Below are positions 45,527-54,632 of a DNA stretch of 64,000 bases, piece after piece. The position numbers and the translations under genes are program-made. A model generated the notes under the pieces. The model was given only the letters and a program-made list of their open reading frames with translations, ran no database searches and had not been told where the DNA came from. Source of the stretch: Methylomarinum sp965277025 (GTDB taxonomy: Bacteria; Pseudomonadota; Gammaproteobacteria; Methylococcales; Methylomonadaceae); contig OZ255706.1 in the NCBI GenBank assembly GCA_965277025.1, forward strand, positions 124,001 to 188,000, read 5' to 3'. How positions within the stretch are numbered: position 1 is the stretch's first letter; each line of letters begins with the position of its first letter.

Positions 45527-46515
45527 CGCTGTTTTTTCTGGAAACGATTGACGGCATTGACGTGCTCACGCAATGTCGCACTGAAAAAATGGCTACCATC
45601 GCCCTTGGCGACGAAATACAGGCTATTCCCGTCAGCCGGATGCAACACGGCATGAATCGCCTCACGCCCTGGCATGGCGATTGGGGTTGGCGGCAACCCT
45701 TCGATGACATAAGTATTGTAAGGCGTCGCCTGCCTTAAATCCTTACGGCGAATATTGCCTTGATAGCGATCGCCCATACCATAAATTACTGTTGGATCGG
45801 TTTGCAACAACATCCCTTTTTGCAACCGCCGAATAAACACGCTGGCAATGGTAGCGCGCTCAGAAGGCTTGGAGGTCTCTTTTTCAACGATAGAAGCCAG
45901 AATCAACGCTTGATAAGGTGTCTCCAAAGGCAAGCCTTTTTGCCGCATTTGCCACTCCTGTTGCAGGACTTTCTGCATCTTCTGATAGGCTCGTTTGAGT
46001 ATGGCTAAATCTGTACTGTTTTTTTCGAAAAAATAGGTTTCGGGAAAAAACAGACCTTCAGGATGTTTATAAGGTGACTTAAGCTTTTGCAGAATCATTT
46101 CCGGCTGCAGATCATTCAAAAGATGCTGAAGATTATTATTACGCTGCAAACGCTGACGAATTTGTTTGAAGGTAAAGCCTTCCGGGAAAGTGATGGAATA
46201 TTGCCGGGTTTTACCAGAAACAAAAAGCGCCAATAAATCAGGAATAGTCATTCCCGGCTCAACCGTGTATTCACCGGCTTTCAGCTTATGTGTCACTTCT
46301 TGCTGATAAGCAATCAATTGAAACCAGTAAGGATTAACCGCCAGTTCCTGCTCCATTGTCCGGGCAATTTTCTTGAATGAATCGCCTTTGTGAATAATAA
46401 CCACTTGTGGTTTTGACACCACGGGCTGAGTCAAAACCTGTTGATATTGCTGTTTTGCCCAAAAAGCGACAATTGCCAGCAAAAGAAAAAAAACAACCAG
46501 CAGTTTTTTAAACAT
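45523..46515 (-). CDS. mltG: Endolytic murein transglycosylase MltG
   Basis: A 330-aa inner-membrane enzyme that cuts nascent glycan strands. One N-terminal membrane helix (LLVVFFLLLAIVAFWAK). LysM-like region around VIIHKGDSFKKIARTMEQEL. The YceG domain carries the catalytic glutamate in ALILASIVEKETSKPSERATIASVFIRRL, then GMLLQTDPTVIYGMGDRY and NTYVIEGLPPTPIAMPG. Between pabC (8-nt overlap) and tmk (4-nt overlap). Confidence 0.95.
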   Translation of the reverse strand: MFKKLLVVFFLLLAIVAFWAKQQYQQVLTQPVVSKPQVVIIHKGDSFKKIARTMEQELAVNPYWFQLIAYQQEVTHKLKAGEYTVEPGMTIPDLLALFVSGKTRQYSITFPEGFTFKQIRQRLQRNNNLQHLLNDLQPEMILQKLKSPYKHPEGLFFPETYFFEKNSTDLAILKRAYQKMQKVLQQEWQMRQKGLPLETPYQALILASIVEKETSKPSERATIASVFIRRLQKGMLLQTDPTVIYGMGDRYQGNIRRKDLRQATPYNTYVIEGLPPTPIAMPGREAIHAVLHPADGNSLYFVAKGDGSHFFSATLREHVNAVNRFQKKQR

Positions 46516-47347
46516 GATTCACCTGTTGACGCCAAAGCTGCCGGTAAGCATTTTGTATTTTTTGAGTAATGGGACCGGGAGTGAATTGTTTGTCTTCCAA
46601 CTGGCGCAGCGGCCAAATGCCAATAATGGAATTGGTGACAAACAATTCATCAGCCATGAATAACTGTTCAGGCCTGATAGATGTTTTCTGCAATGGAATG
46701 GAAAATTTTTCCGCTATTTGCAAAACGAGGCTTCTGACAATCCCCGCAACGCCAGCCTGACTCAATTCCGGGGTGAATAAACCGCCATTTTTCACCAGGA
46801 AAACATTTGTCATGGTTCCCTCGATGACTTCACCCTGGATATTACTCATCAGGCCTTCGTGAACATCCCCCTGATCCCATTCGCTGCGAGCCAATACCTG
46901 CTCCAGGCGATTCAGGTGTTTCAATCCCGCCAGATCAGGATTCAAACCCACACGGCTGCGGCATAATATCGCATGAATACCTTGTCGATGCAGGTTAGCA
47001 GGATAATCAGGCCAGGGATGAAGCGATAAAAGGCGGGTTGCTTCAGGCTTTAAAGGCGGCCTGTAGCCTCGACCACCACAACCCCGGGTAACAATGATTT
47101 TTAAAACTCCGTGCTGACAGTCTTTTGCCAAGCACAGAGCTTCTTGCTTTAATAATGCTTCATCTGGCGCGGGGATAGACAGGCGCTGACAGCCAGCGTA
47201 CAAGCGCTGAAAGTGTAAATCCCAGAATAAAGGCAAGCCTTGATAAACTTCCAGGGTTTCAAACAAGCCATCACCGTAGTGCAGGCCACGGTCACAGATT
47301 TCCAGCCCGTGTCTGTGATCTCCGTTGAGCAGAAAATCAACAGCCAC
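46508..47347 (-). CDS. pabC: Aminodeoxychorismate lyase
   Basis: A 279-aa PLP fold-type IV enzyme releasing 4-aminobenzoate for folate synthesis. Conserved: RGLHYGDGLFETLEV near residue 20, the lysine in LKIIVTRGCGGRGYRPP, HLNRLEQVLARSEW, EGTMTNVFLVKNGGLFTPEL and the C-terminal DELFVTNSIIGIWPL. Placed between fabF and mltG as in E. coli. Confidence 0.94.
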   Translation of the reverse strand: MAVDFLLNGDHRHGLEICDRGLHYGDGLFETLEVYQGLPLFWDLHFQRLYAGCQRLSIPAPDEALLKQEALCLAKDCQHGVLKIIVTRGCGGRGYRPPLKPEATRLLSLHPWPDYPANLHRQGIHAILCRSRVGLNPDLAGLKHLNRLEQVLARSEWDQGDVHEGLMSNIQGEVIEGTMTNVFLVKNGGLFTPELSQAGVAGIVRSLVLQIAEKFSIPLQKTSIRPEQLFMADELFVTNSIIGIWPLRQLEDKQFTPGPITQKIQNAYRQLWRQQVNHV

Positions 47348-47360
47348 GATTCAAGCCTGT

Positions 47361-48605
47361 TTAAGAAAAACGCTTTAAGACCAAGGTACCGTTTGTGCCA
47401 CCAAAACCAAACGAGTTTGACAGGGCGATATCGATCTCCATTTCTCTGGCGGTATTCGGCACATAATCCAGATCACATTCCGGATCAGGGTTTTCCAGGT
47501 TAATCGTCGGCGGAGCTATCTGGTCTTTAATTGCCAAAGCCGTTAAAACCGCCTCGATACCACCCGCAGCACCGAGCAAATGTCCAATCATGGACTTGGT
47601 TGAACTTACCGCAGTTTTATAAGCATGATCGCCTAACGCCGCTTTCATTGCCTGGGTTTCTCCAATATCTCCTGCTGGCGTCGAAGTGCCATGAGCGTTG
47701 ATATAATCGATCTGTTCGGCATTGATGCCGGCATCGCGCATGGCGTTTTTCATGCATCGCGCCGCACCTTTACCGCCCGGCGCTGGTGAGGTGATGTGAT
47801 AGGCATCGGCGCTCATGCCAAAACCAATCACTTCTGCATAAATTTTAGCACCCCGGGCTTTGGCATGTTCCAGCTCTTCCAGCACAACCACACCAGAACC
47901 ATCACTCAACACGAAACCATCTCTGTCTTTATCCCACGGCCGGCTGGCGCGTTGTGGCTCATCATTCCGCCTCGAAAGCGCCTTGGCCGCGGCGAAACCA
48001 CCCATCGCCGTAGGTGAGGTAGTACACCGCTCGGCGCCGCCAGCGACCATCACGTCGGTATCGCCATGTTGAATCATCCGTGCTGCATCACCGATGCAAT
48101 GAGTACCGGTGGAACAGGCTGTTACAATCGCATAATTAGGACCTTTCAGACCATATTTGATCGACAGGTTACCGGAAATCATATTGATAATATTACCCGG
48201 TACAAAAAAAGGAGAAATTCTGCGGGGTCCGCCTTTTTCATAGGTGGCGTAACATTCTTCAATACCGGTAATGCCACCTATGCCGGAGCCGATGGCAACG
48301 CCAATGCGCTCTGCATTTTCTTCCGTTACCTCCAAACCTGAATCATCCAATGCCTGACAACCGGCGGCAATTCCATAATGGACAAACCCATCCATGCGTT
48401 TAGCGTCTTTCTGTGGAATATATTCGCTGATATCAAAATCGCGGATGACGCCGCCAAAGGTGGTGGCGAATTTGGATATATCAAAAGAATCAATCGGTGT
48501 AATTCCGCTTTTGCCATTGACGATACCTTCCCAGGTATCAGCGACATTATTGGCTAAAGGCGTTATCGCGCCCAATCCTGTGATAACAACTCGACGTATG
48601 CTCAA
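47361..48605 (-). CDS. fabF: 3-oxoacyl-[ACP] synthase II
   Basis: A 414-aa condensing enzyme that elongates acyl-ACP. The catalytic triad is in TACSTGTHCIGDAARMI (Cys), INAHGTSTPAGDIGETQAM (His) and SSTKSMIGHLLGAAGGIEAV (Lys, His). Full length and complete. Downstream of acpP with an intervening terminator, so expression is partly separated from acpP. Confidence 0.97.
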   Translation of the reverse strand: MSIRRVVITGLGAITPLANNVADTWEGIVNGKSGITPIDSFDISKFATTFGGVIRDFDISEYIPQKDAKRMDGFVHYGIAAGCQALDDSGLEVTEENAERIGVAIGSGIGGITGIEECYATYEKGGPRRISPFFVPGNIINMISGNLSIKYGLKGPNYAIVTACSTGTHCIGDAARMIQHGDTDVMVAGGAERCTTSPTAMGGFAAAKALSRRNDEPQRASRPWDKDRDGFVLSDGSGVVVLEELEHAKARGAKIYAEVIGFGMSADAYHITSPAPGGKGAARCMKNAMRDAGINAEQIDYINAHGTSTPAGDIGETQAMKAALGDHAYKTAVSSTKSMIGHLLGAAGGIEAVLTALAIKDQIAPPTINLENPDPECDLDYVPNTAREMEIDIALSNSFGFGGTNGTLVLKRFS

Positions 48606-48664
48606 AATGGTGTACCGTCAGAAATATTAAGAAAAATCTAATTCTCAAGACAATAGAGAAACTC

Positions 48665-48700
48665 AAAAACCACCATTTGGATGGCCAAATGGTGGTTTTT
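48665..48700 (-). terminator. Rho-independent terminator between acpP and fabF
   Basis: A 12-bp stem, ACCACCATTTGG with CCAAATGGTGGT around an ATGG loop, flanked on both sides by A/T runs. On the minus strand it follows the acpP stop by about 50 nt, so it limits readthrough into fabF and keeps acpP mRNA abundant. Confidence 0.92.
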
Positions 48701-48753
48701 TGCCTGAGTGGCGGGTGTTACCCGGCGGCTGCATCGCCGCGGCGGGTGGTCAA

Positions 48754-48984
48754 TTACAAATGTTCGTTGATGTAATCGATAGCCAGCTGAACGGTTGTAA
48801 TTTTTTCAGCTTCTTCATCTGGAATTTCACATTCGAATTCTTCTTCTAGCGCCATGACGAGTTCAACTGTATCCAAGGAATCAGCACCAAGATCATCTAC
48901 GAAAAAAGCATCGTTAGAAATATCTTCTTTAACACCTAATTGTTCTGCGACAATCTTTTTTACTCGTTCTTCAACATTACTCAT
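48754..48984 (-). CDS. acpP: Acyl carrier protein
   Basis: A 76-aa ACP starting at MSNVEERVKKIV. The phosphopantetheine site is the serine in FVDDLGADSLDTVELVMALEEEF (near residue 37). Highly acidic. An open frame eight codons upstream is ignored because the canonical start is conserved. Own promoter upstream and terminator downstream. Confidence 0.98.
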   Translation of the reverse strand: MSNVEERVKKIVAEQLGVKEDISNDAFFVDDLGADSLDTVELVMALEEEFECEIPDEEAEKITTVQLAIDYINEHL

Positions 48985-49089
48985 AATTATTTTCCCCAAA
49001 CAATGCAAATGTTACACACACTCGCTTCAATATTTGCTATAAAATTGTTGTTAGTATTCCCGTCACTGGCTATTCCAGACGGCGGGTGC

Positions 49090-49119
49090 ATTATACTTGA
49101 ACTTACCCGAATGCCACAA
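49090..49119 (-). promoter_or_regulatory. Sigma-70 promoter of acpP
   Basis: On the minus strand TTGTGG (49114-49119) and a perfect TATAAT (49090-49095) are separated by 18 nt. Predicted start about 100 nt before the acpP ATG, between the fabG stop and acpP. Confidence 0.78.
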
Positions 49120-49121
49120 GA

Positions 49122-49850
49122 TTATGGCATATACATACCACCGTTTACGTGAATTGTTTCACCGGTAATATAAGATGCCCCATCAGAAGCCAGAAACGAT
49201 ACGGCATGCGCTATCTCTTCAGGGTTTCCCAATCTTCCCAACGCAATGGACGACAACAAGGCTTGCTTGTGTTCATCGGCCAATGCTTTAGTCATATCGG
49301 TATCGATAAAACCAGGGGCTACAGTATTGACGGTAATATTACGCGAGCCAACTTCCTTGGCCATGGATTTGGCAAACCCCACCATACCGGCTTTTGCCGC
49401 CGCATAATTGGTTTGCCCGGCATTACCGGTGGCGCCGACCACTGAAGAAATATTGATGACGCGCCCGCTTCTGGCTTTCATCATGCCGCGCAAAACAGCT
49501 TTGCTCATCCTGAATACCGAGGTCAGATTGGTATTGATGATTTCATCCCACTCTTCCTCTTTCATCCGCATCAGCAGATTATCGCGGGTTATGCCGGCGT
49601 TATTGACCAACACGACCGGCACACCATAATCCTCATTGACTTTTTTGATCACTTCACTGATTGATTCAGGATCTGCCACATTCAGCTTCATTCCTGCGCC
49701 ATTTTCATCCAGATAAGCTGAAATAGCCTCCGCCCCGGCATTACTGGTCGCAGTGCCAATTACAAAAAAACCATCACCTGCCAATCTTTCGGCAATTGCC
49801 CGACCAATACCCCGGCTTGCCCCGGTGACTAATGCAATTTTTTTATCCAT
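49122..49850 (-). CDS. fabG: 3-oxoacyl-[ACP] reductase
   Basis: A 242-aa short-chain dehydrogenase starting at MDKKIALVTGASRGIGRA. NADPH motif TGASRGIG, NNAGITRDNLLMRMK, catalytic Ser in NISSVVGATGNAGQTNYAAAKAG with Tyr-x3-Lys, and the FabG C-terminus GASYITGETIHVNGGMYM. The start at 49850 overlaps fabD by 8 nt; the longer frame to 49889 is not conserved. Confidence 0.97.
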   Translation of the reverse strand: MDKKIALVTGASRGIGRAIAERLAGDGFFVIGTATSNAGAEAISAYLDENGAGMKLNVADPESISEVIKKVNEDYGVPVVLVNNAGITRDNLLMRMKEEEWDEIINTNLTSVFRMSKAVLRGMMKARSGRVINISSVVGATGNAGQTNYAAAKAGMVGFAKSMAKEVGSRNITVNTVAPGFIDTDMTKALADEHKQALLSSIALGRLGNPEEIAHAVSFLASDGASYITGETIHVNGGMYMP

Positions 49851-50796
49851 CAATTTGCTCCAAAACTTTGTCCAGTGTCGCTGGATCATAAATTGAATAA
49901 TGCGCCATATCTTTAACGATACGACGATTCAGCCCCATCAACACCTTGCCTGGCCCGCATTCCACAATCGCCTGTACACCCTGATCATGCATGAAGCGAA
50001 TGGTGTCCACCCAACGCACCGGTTTGAACAATTGCTCCTGCAAAACATTGCGGATAACGTCCGGCGCGGTATGCACAGCGACATCGACATTGTGCAGCAA
50101 GGAAACTTTCGGTGACTGTATCTCAATTTCCGCCAATCTCGCCGCCAGCTTTTCCGCTGCCGGTTTCATCAATTCACAATGAGAAGGAACGCTGACCGGC
50201 AGTTTCAACGCCCGCTTGGCGCCGGCCTCTTTCGCCGCCGCCATAGCCCGTTCAACCGCCGCCGCGTGACCTGCGATCACCACCTGTCCGGGCGCATTGA
50301 AGTTGACGGCGGAAACGATCTCGTCTGCACTGTTTTCGACGCAAATATTGACAACCACATGATCTTCCAGGCCAATAATCGCCGCCATCGCACCCACGCC
50401 CTCTGGCACGGCTTCCTGCATAAAGCGCCCACGATCGGCCACCAGTTTGACGCCATCTTGAAAGGCCATAGCTTCCGAACAAACCAAAGCGGTATATTCA
50501 CCCAGGCTGTGTCCCGCCATCCAGGCCGGGCGCGCCACACTCTGTTCTGTCCAGACCCGCCATACAGCCACACCCGCCGTCAACATGGCCGGTTGAGTGT
50601 TATAAGTCTGATTCAGCTCTTCAGCCGGCCCGTCTTGCGTCAGCTTCCATAAATCGAAACCCAATGCATCGGAAGCCTCTTCAAAGGTCTGCTGAACCTG
50701 CGGATAGCTTTCGGCCAGTTCCGACAACATTCCTACCGATTGTGACCCTTGCCCTGGAAACACAAACGCCAATTCGTAATTTTGTTCATTTATCAT
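49843..50796 (-). CDS. fabD: Malonyl-CoA-ACP transacylase
   Basis: A 317-aa acyltransferase that loads malonate on ACP. VFPGQGSQSVGML, the nucleophile GHSLGEYTALV, the arginine in ADRGRFMQEAVPEGVGAM, and the histidine in LPVSVPSHCELMKPA are all present. Second gene of fabHDG, 48 bp after fabH. Confidence 0.97.
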   Translation of the reverse strand: MINEQNYELAFVFPGQGSQSVGMLSELAESYPQVQQTFEEASDALGFDLWKLTQDGPAEELNQTYNTQPAMLTAGVAVWRVWTEQSVARPAWMAGHSLGEYTALVCSEAMAFQDGVKLVADRGRFMQEAVPEGVGAMAAIIGLEDHVVVNICVENSADEIVSAVNFNAPGQVVIAGHAAAVERAMAAAKEAGAKRALKLPVSVPSHCELMKPAAEKLAARLAEIEIQSPKVSLLHNVDVAVHTAPDVIRNVLQEQLFKPVRWVDTIRFMHDQGVQAIVECGPGKVLMGLNRRIVKDMAHYSIYDPATLDKVLEQIDG

Positions 50797-50844
50797 GATT
50801 TCTCAACCCTTCACCGAATCATTACCATGGTTAAAAGTAAGCCC

Positions 50845-51813
50845 TTAATACTTTATCAACGCCGAACCCCAGGTGAAACCCGCACCAAACGCTTCCAACA
50901 GCACGACCTGACCGCGCTGGATGCGACCATCCCGAACCGCAACATCCAACGCCAGCAATACTGATGCCGAAGAAGTATTGCCCTGGTTTTCCAGCGTCAG
51001 CACCACCTGATCCATTGACATTTTCAGCTTTCTGGCGGTCGCGGCGATAATACGGGTGTTGGCCTGATGCGGCACCAGCCAATCCACACCACTTTTTTCA
51101 AGATTATTGGCCGCCAGCGTTTCATCAACGATTCGCCCCAAGGTATTGACAGCCATTTTAAAAACCTCATTACCCCGCATATGTATATAAGGGGCTTCAT
51201 TCTGCTTACCTTCTGCCGCCGCGACCGGGTTTGGACAATAAAGCAATTCTTCGTATGCACCATCCGTATGGATATGGGTGGATAAAATACCGGCTTGCTC
51301 TGAAGCCTCTATCACTACCGCGCCAGCCCCATCACCAAACAAAATGCAGGTACCGCGATCTTGCCAGTCTACGATCCTGGAACAAATTTCCGAGCCCACT
51401 ACCAGCGCTTTTTTCGCCGTACCTGATTTAATGTATTGATCCGCCACACTCAGCGCATAAACCGAACCGGAACAAGCGGCTTGAATATCAAATGCCGCGC
51501 AGCCCGAAACGCCGAGCCTTTTCTGCAGCAAGCAAGCGGTGCTGGGATAAACACGATCAGGCGTACCGGTTGCAACGATAATCAGGTCGATTTCATCGGG
51601 GGAGATTCCAGCCATGTCGATTGCTTGCCGGGAAGCGATTTCGGCCATGCTGGAGGCCGTTTCATCAGGCCCCGCAATACGCCTTGTCTTGATGCCAGTC
51701 CGTTCGACGATCCAACTGTCGGAGGTGTCGACCGTTTCAGATATATCGTGGTTGGTCCGAACCTGCTCGGGCAAATAGCCGCCAGTCCCAATAATTCTGG
51801 AATATTGCATCAA
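50845..51813 (-). CDS. fabH: 3-oxoacyl-[ACP] synthase III
   Basis: A 322-aa initiating condensing enzyme. Catalytic Cys in DIQAACSGSVYALSVAD, His in WLVPHQANTRIIAATA, Asn in ENQGNTSSASVLLALD. N-terminus RIIGTGGYLPEQVRTN is typical. Two adjacent ATG codons at 51813 and 51810; the first overlaps the plsX stop (ATGATG). Confidence 0.97.
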   Translation of the reverse strand: MMQYSRIIGTGGYLPEQVRTNHDISETVDTSDSWIVERTGIKTRRIAGPDETASSMAEIASRQAIDMAGISPDEIDLIIVATGTPDRVYPSTACLLQKRLGVSGCAAFDIQAACSGSVYALSVADQYIKSGTAKKALVVGSEICSRIVDWQDRGTCILFGDGAGAVVIEASEQAGILSTHIHTDGAYEELLYCPNPVAAAEGKQNEAPYIHMRGNEVFKMAVNTLGRIVDETLAANNLEKSGVDWLVPHQANTRIIAATARKLKMSMDQVVLTLENQGNTSSASVLLALDVAVRDGRIQRGQVVLLEAFGAGFTWGSALIKY

Positions 51814-52838
51814 TCTGACTCCTGTTGCGCCAGGGCGCGCTCAACTTTGTCGCTGATTTTACGGGTAACGTCTTGTTGTATTTCCACTTCCGCCAAATGA
51901 ATCGCCGTTTCAAAAGCCAAAGCATCAGCGCCGCCATGACTTTTGATCACCAGCCCGCGCAAACCGACAAAACTGGCGCCATTGTAGAGCCTGGGATCGA
52001 TACTGTCCTTGAAGGATTTCAAAACGGGATAGGCGACAAAACCGGCCAATTTGGTCCAGATATTTTTGCTGAACGACTGCTTTAATTTACTGCCAATCAT
52101 TTTGGCCGCGCCTTCGATCGATTTCAAGGCGACATTACCGACAAATCCATCGGTAACAATCAAATCGACTTTCACTGAACCGGCATTGATCGAATCGCCT
52201 TCGACAAAGCCAATATAATTCAACTCGGCGTTCTCCAGCAAACGCGCCGCCGATTTGACTTGCTCGTTGCCTTTGACATCTTCTTCCCCGATGTTAAGCA
52301 AACCTACCTTGGGAGAATCGATTTTCTCAACCGCCTTGACGACTTCCTCACCCATGATGGCAAACTGATAAAGCTGTTTGGCGGTGCAATCCACATTGCC
52401 CCCCAAATCCAGCATATGCGTATGTCCATAAATAGAAGGCAAGGTGGAAATAATAGCGGGCCGTTCGATACCTGGAATCATCTTCAACACGAACCGCGCC
52501 GTTGCCATCAACGCACCTGTATTTCCAGCGCTGACGCAGGCCTCAGCTCCTCCATCCTTGACCAGGTTGATCGCCACGCGCATGGAGGAATCTTTTTTGT
52601 TCTTCAATGCTCTTTGAGGCGATTCATCCATCGCCACGACCTGAGAGGCATGCTGAATAACGAGGCGATCTTTATAGTTATTCAGCGCACTGCCTAACTG
52701 TTCTTTGATCTCTACCTCATCACCGACCAATACCAACTTTAAATCTGGATTCGCCTGTAAACAGTTTAGCGATGCCGGAATGGTTGTCGCCAAACCGAAA
52801 TCGCCACCCATCGCATCAATTGAAATAGTTGTCGTCAC
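51810..52838 (-). CDS. plsX: Phosphate acyltransferase PlsX
   Basis: A 342-aa enzyme making acyl-phosphate for phospholipid synthesis. ISIDAMGGDFGLATTIPASL at the N-terminus, SAGNTGALMATARFVLK, and TDGFVGNVALKSIEGAAKM are family signatures. The order rpmF-plsX-fabH-fabD-fabG-acpP-fabF is the conserved gammaproteobacterial arrangement. Confidence 0.97.
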   Translation of the reverse strand: MTTTISIDAMGGDFGLATTIPASLNCLQANPDLKLVLVGDEVEIKEQLGSALNNYKDRLVIQHASQVVAMDESPQRALKNKKDSSMRVAINLVKDGGAEACVSAGNTGALMATARFVLKMIPGIERPAIISTLPSIYGHTHMLDLGGNVDCTAKQLYQFAIMGEEVVKAVEKIDSPKVGLLNIGEEDVKGNEQVKSAARLLENAELNYIGFVEGDSINAGSVKVDLIVTDGFVGNVALKSIEGAAKMIGSKLKQSFSKNIWTKLAGFVAYPVLKSFKDSIDPRLYNGASFVGLRGLVIKSHGGADALAFETAIHLAEVEIQQDVTRKISDKVERALAQQESD

Positions 52839-52897
52839 GCCCTAAAATTACTCCGAAGTTTTCTTTACTTTATTGTAAAGCAGTCAGAAAAAGAAAC

Positions 52898-52914
52898 GGC
52901 CTGCAATGCAGGCC
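52898..52914 (-). terminator. GC-rich hairpin between rpmF and plsX
   Basis: Perfect palindrome GGCCTGCAATGCAGGCC, followed on the minus strand by GTTTCTTTTTC. A weak terminator or attenuator that would raise rpmF relative to plsX expression. Confidence 0.6.
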
Positions 52915-52944
52915 GGTCCTGGTATTCAGTTAAGCAATATTGGC

Positions 52945-53127
52945 TTAATCTTCTTCACTGCCAGCAACAATCTGACGGCCTTTATAAAAACCATCAGGCG
53001 TCATATGGTGGCGTAAATGTACCTCACCGGTTAATGGGTCTTGTGATAAGGTTTTAGCGCTTAATGCGTCATGTGAACGACGCTGACCCCGTCTTGAACG
53101 GGTCACTTTACTTTTTTGAACGGCCAT
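52945..53127 (-). CDS. rpmF: Ribosomal protein L32
   Basis: 60 aa, basic: AVQKSKVTRSRRGQRRSHDAL then TGEVHLRHHMTPDGFYKGR, the L32 pattern without the zinc-binding cysteines. The yceD gene ends at the base before its start codon. Confidence 0.97.
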   Translation of the reverse strand: MAVQKSKVTRSRRGQRRSHDALSAKTLSQDPLTGEVHLRHHMTPDGFYKGRQIVAGSEED

Positions 53128-53640
53128 TTAAGAATCTCCAGTATTTTTAAGTTGTGCCAAAATGGAAAAAGGGTTGTCGGAACGCGTTGCCGGTTCTCTT
53201 TGTGTTTCTGCCAGTTTATGTCTTATACAGGGTTCCTCATGCTTGGGAAAGTCTGGCAAAGACAACAAAATTTCATCTTCTACGATATCTTTAAAAGCCA
53301 GCCTGTCTTCCTCCAGCCATAAAGGATCAAATTCTTCAGCCAGCCGATTCGCCTGTTCCTCAGAAGATACCACGCCCAGGTTGACCGGTATATCCAGCGT
53401 CCAATCCAGACGCTTCAGGCAATTTTGGCAAACCAACGCCAAATCGGCTTTAATGGAGCCATGTACAGTTGCGATACGGCCTTTTTTTTCAAAGGCAAAA
53501 TCAACAGTCACATCACCATCGTTATTTTCCAGCCACTCCGCCAATCGCTCCAATCCCTTGATTGGAATGCGTCCGACGGTTTCCCTGCGCTGTTCAGCGG
53601 AAAGAATCGGATCTATAAGTTCAGGCAATCTGTCCAACAT
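53128..53640 (-). CDS. yceD: YceD/DUF177 23S rRNA accumulation protein
   Basis: About 170 aa from the ATG at 53640 (MLDRLPELIDPI), the conserved start; the open frame reaches 53700 but overlaps the pentapeptide gene. DUF177 features: LVCQNCLKRLDWTLDIPVNL with the CxxC pair, then LAEEFDPLWLEEDRLAFKDIVEDEILLSLP. Always next to rpmF in this group; affects 23S rRNA levels in plants and E. coli. Weak ribosome site, so the start is by homology. Confidence 0.9.
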   Translation of the reverse strand: MLDRLPELIDPILSAEQRRETVGRIPIKGLERLAEWLENNDGDVTVDFAFEKKGRIATVHGSIKADLALVCQNCLKRLDWTLDIPVNLGVVSSEEQANRLAEEFDPLWLEEDRLAFKDIVEDEILLSLPDFPKHEEPCIRHKLAETQREPATRSDNPFSILAQLKNTGDS

Positions 53641-53674
53641 AACTTGATAATGATATATGCTATTTTTTATATCG

Positions 53675-54457
53675 TCAATCGAAAACCGCATCGGAAACAT
53701 TTTTTGCTTGTTGCAGACCGCGTATTTCCATTTTTCCTTTTATTTTCTTGAAAACAGCACCACTGATATCCGCCCCACTCAAATCGGCGCCCGCCAAATT
53801 ACTTTCGGAAAAATCAGCTTGCCGCAACACGGCATTACGCAAAGATGCAGAGCGCAAGTCAGCCACCAGCACCTTGGCGTTTTGCAAATTGGCATCGGTC
53901 AGATCGGCAAACATCAACATCGCCCGGCTCAAATCGGCGTTACGCAAATCAGCTCCCACCAGCTTGACTTTTTTCAGGCTGACCCGCATCAACCCCATCG
54001 GCTGGTTTTTCATATCCGCACCCCAACGAACGTTGCGCAAATTCGCTCCACTTAAATCGGAATTATCCAGATTGGCGATCACCCGGCTGCCAGAAAAATT
54101 CACTTTTTTCAGATTACAACGCATCATGCTGACGGCAAAAATACTGACATTGGACAAATCAGCCCCTTCAAAATCTGCGCCGACCATAACAGTCAAATCA
54201 AGATTCAAACCCGATAAATTGCTGCCTCTCAATTTTGCCCGGCGCAAATCCGCCCCCCATAAATCGGCCCGACGAAAATCCAGATTGGATAAATCCAGGT
54301 CAGTCAGGTCCTTACGTCGAAGATCTACCGTTTCGCCAGGCGCAACATTTTGTAACATGCGCTCAACTTGTTCACGGGTTAACTCGGCCGCCGCCGCAAT
54401 TTGCAGGGACAAACACAAACCTGCCGCCAATAGAATTCGATATAAAATTTTCATCAC
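53675..54457 (-). CDS. Exported pentapeptide-repeat protein
   Basis: A 260-aa protein with a signal peptide (LYRILLAAGLCLSLQIAAAA) and then about 35 tandem pentapeptides A(D/N)Lxx from residue ~48 to 235, for example ADLWGADLRRAKLRGSNLSG. This folds as a right-handed quadrilateral beta-helix. Role unknown; some pentapeptide proteins mimic DNA, but export argues against that here. It ends just inside the longer yceD frame. Confidence 0.9.
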   Translation of the reverse strand: MMKILYRILLAAGLCLSLQIAAAAELTREQVERMLQNVAPGETVDLRRKDLTDLDLSNLDFRRADLWGADLRRAKLRGSNLSGLNLDLTVMVGADFEGADLSNVSIFAVSMMRCNLKKVNFSGSRVIANLDNSDLSGANLRNVRWGADMKNQPMGLMRVSLKKVKLVGADLRNADLSRAMLMFADLTDANLQNAKVLVADLRSASLRNAVLRQADFSESNLAGADLSGADISGAVFKKIKGKMEIRGLQQAKNVSDAVFD

Positions 54458-54539
54458 ATTCCTCTTTATTGTTATTCAGGAGGCCCTGAGTATCGTCCCT
54501 TGAATCTCAGAGCACGAAAAGTAAAAAAACCGCAGCCTT

Positions 54540-54632
54540 CACTTTTTACAACTTCAATGACTTGAAGCCATCGATTTTGACGGCACATCCATGCGCCACT
54601 GGCATCGCGAATAAATCAGCGATTCCTTAATT
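54540..54632. repeat. Dispersed intergenic repeat, copy 3
   Basis: Contains CATCGATTTTGACGGCACATCC and CGCGAATAAATCAGCGATTCC-type blocks also found at 19558-19740 and 43440-43560. It fills most of the gap between the K+ channel and pentapeptide genes. Confidence 0.5.
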
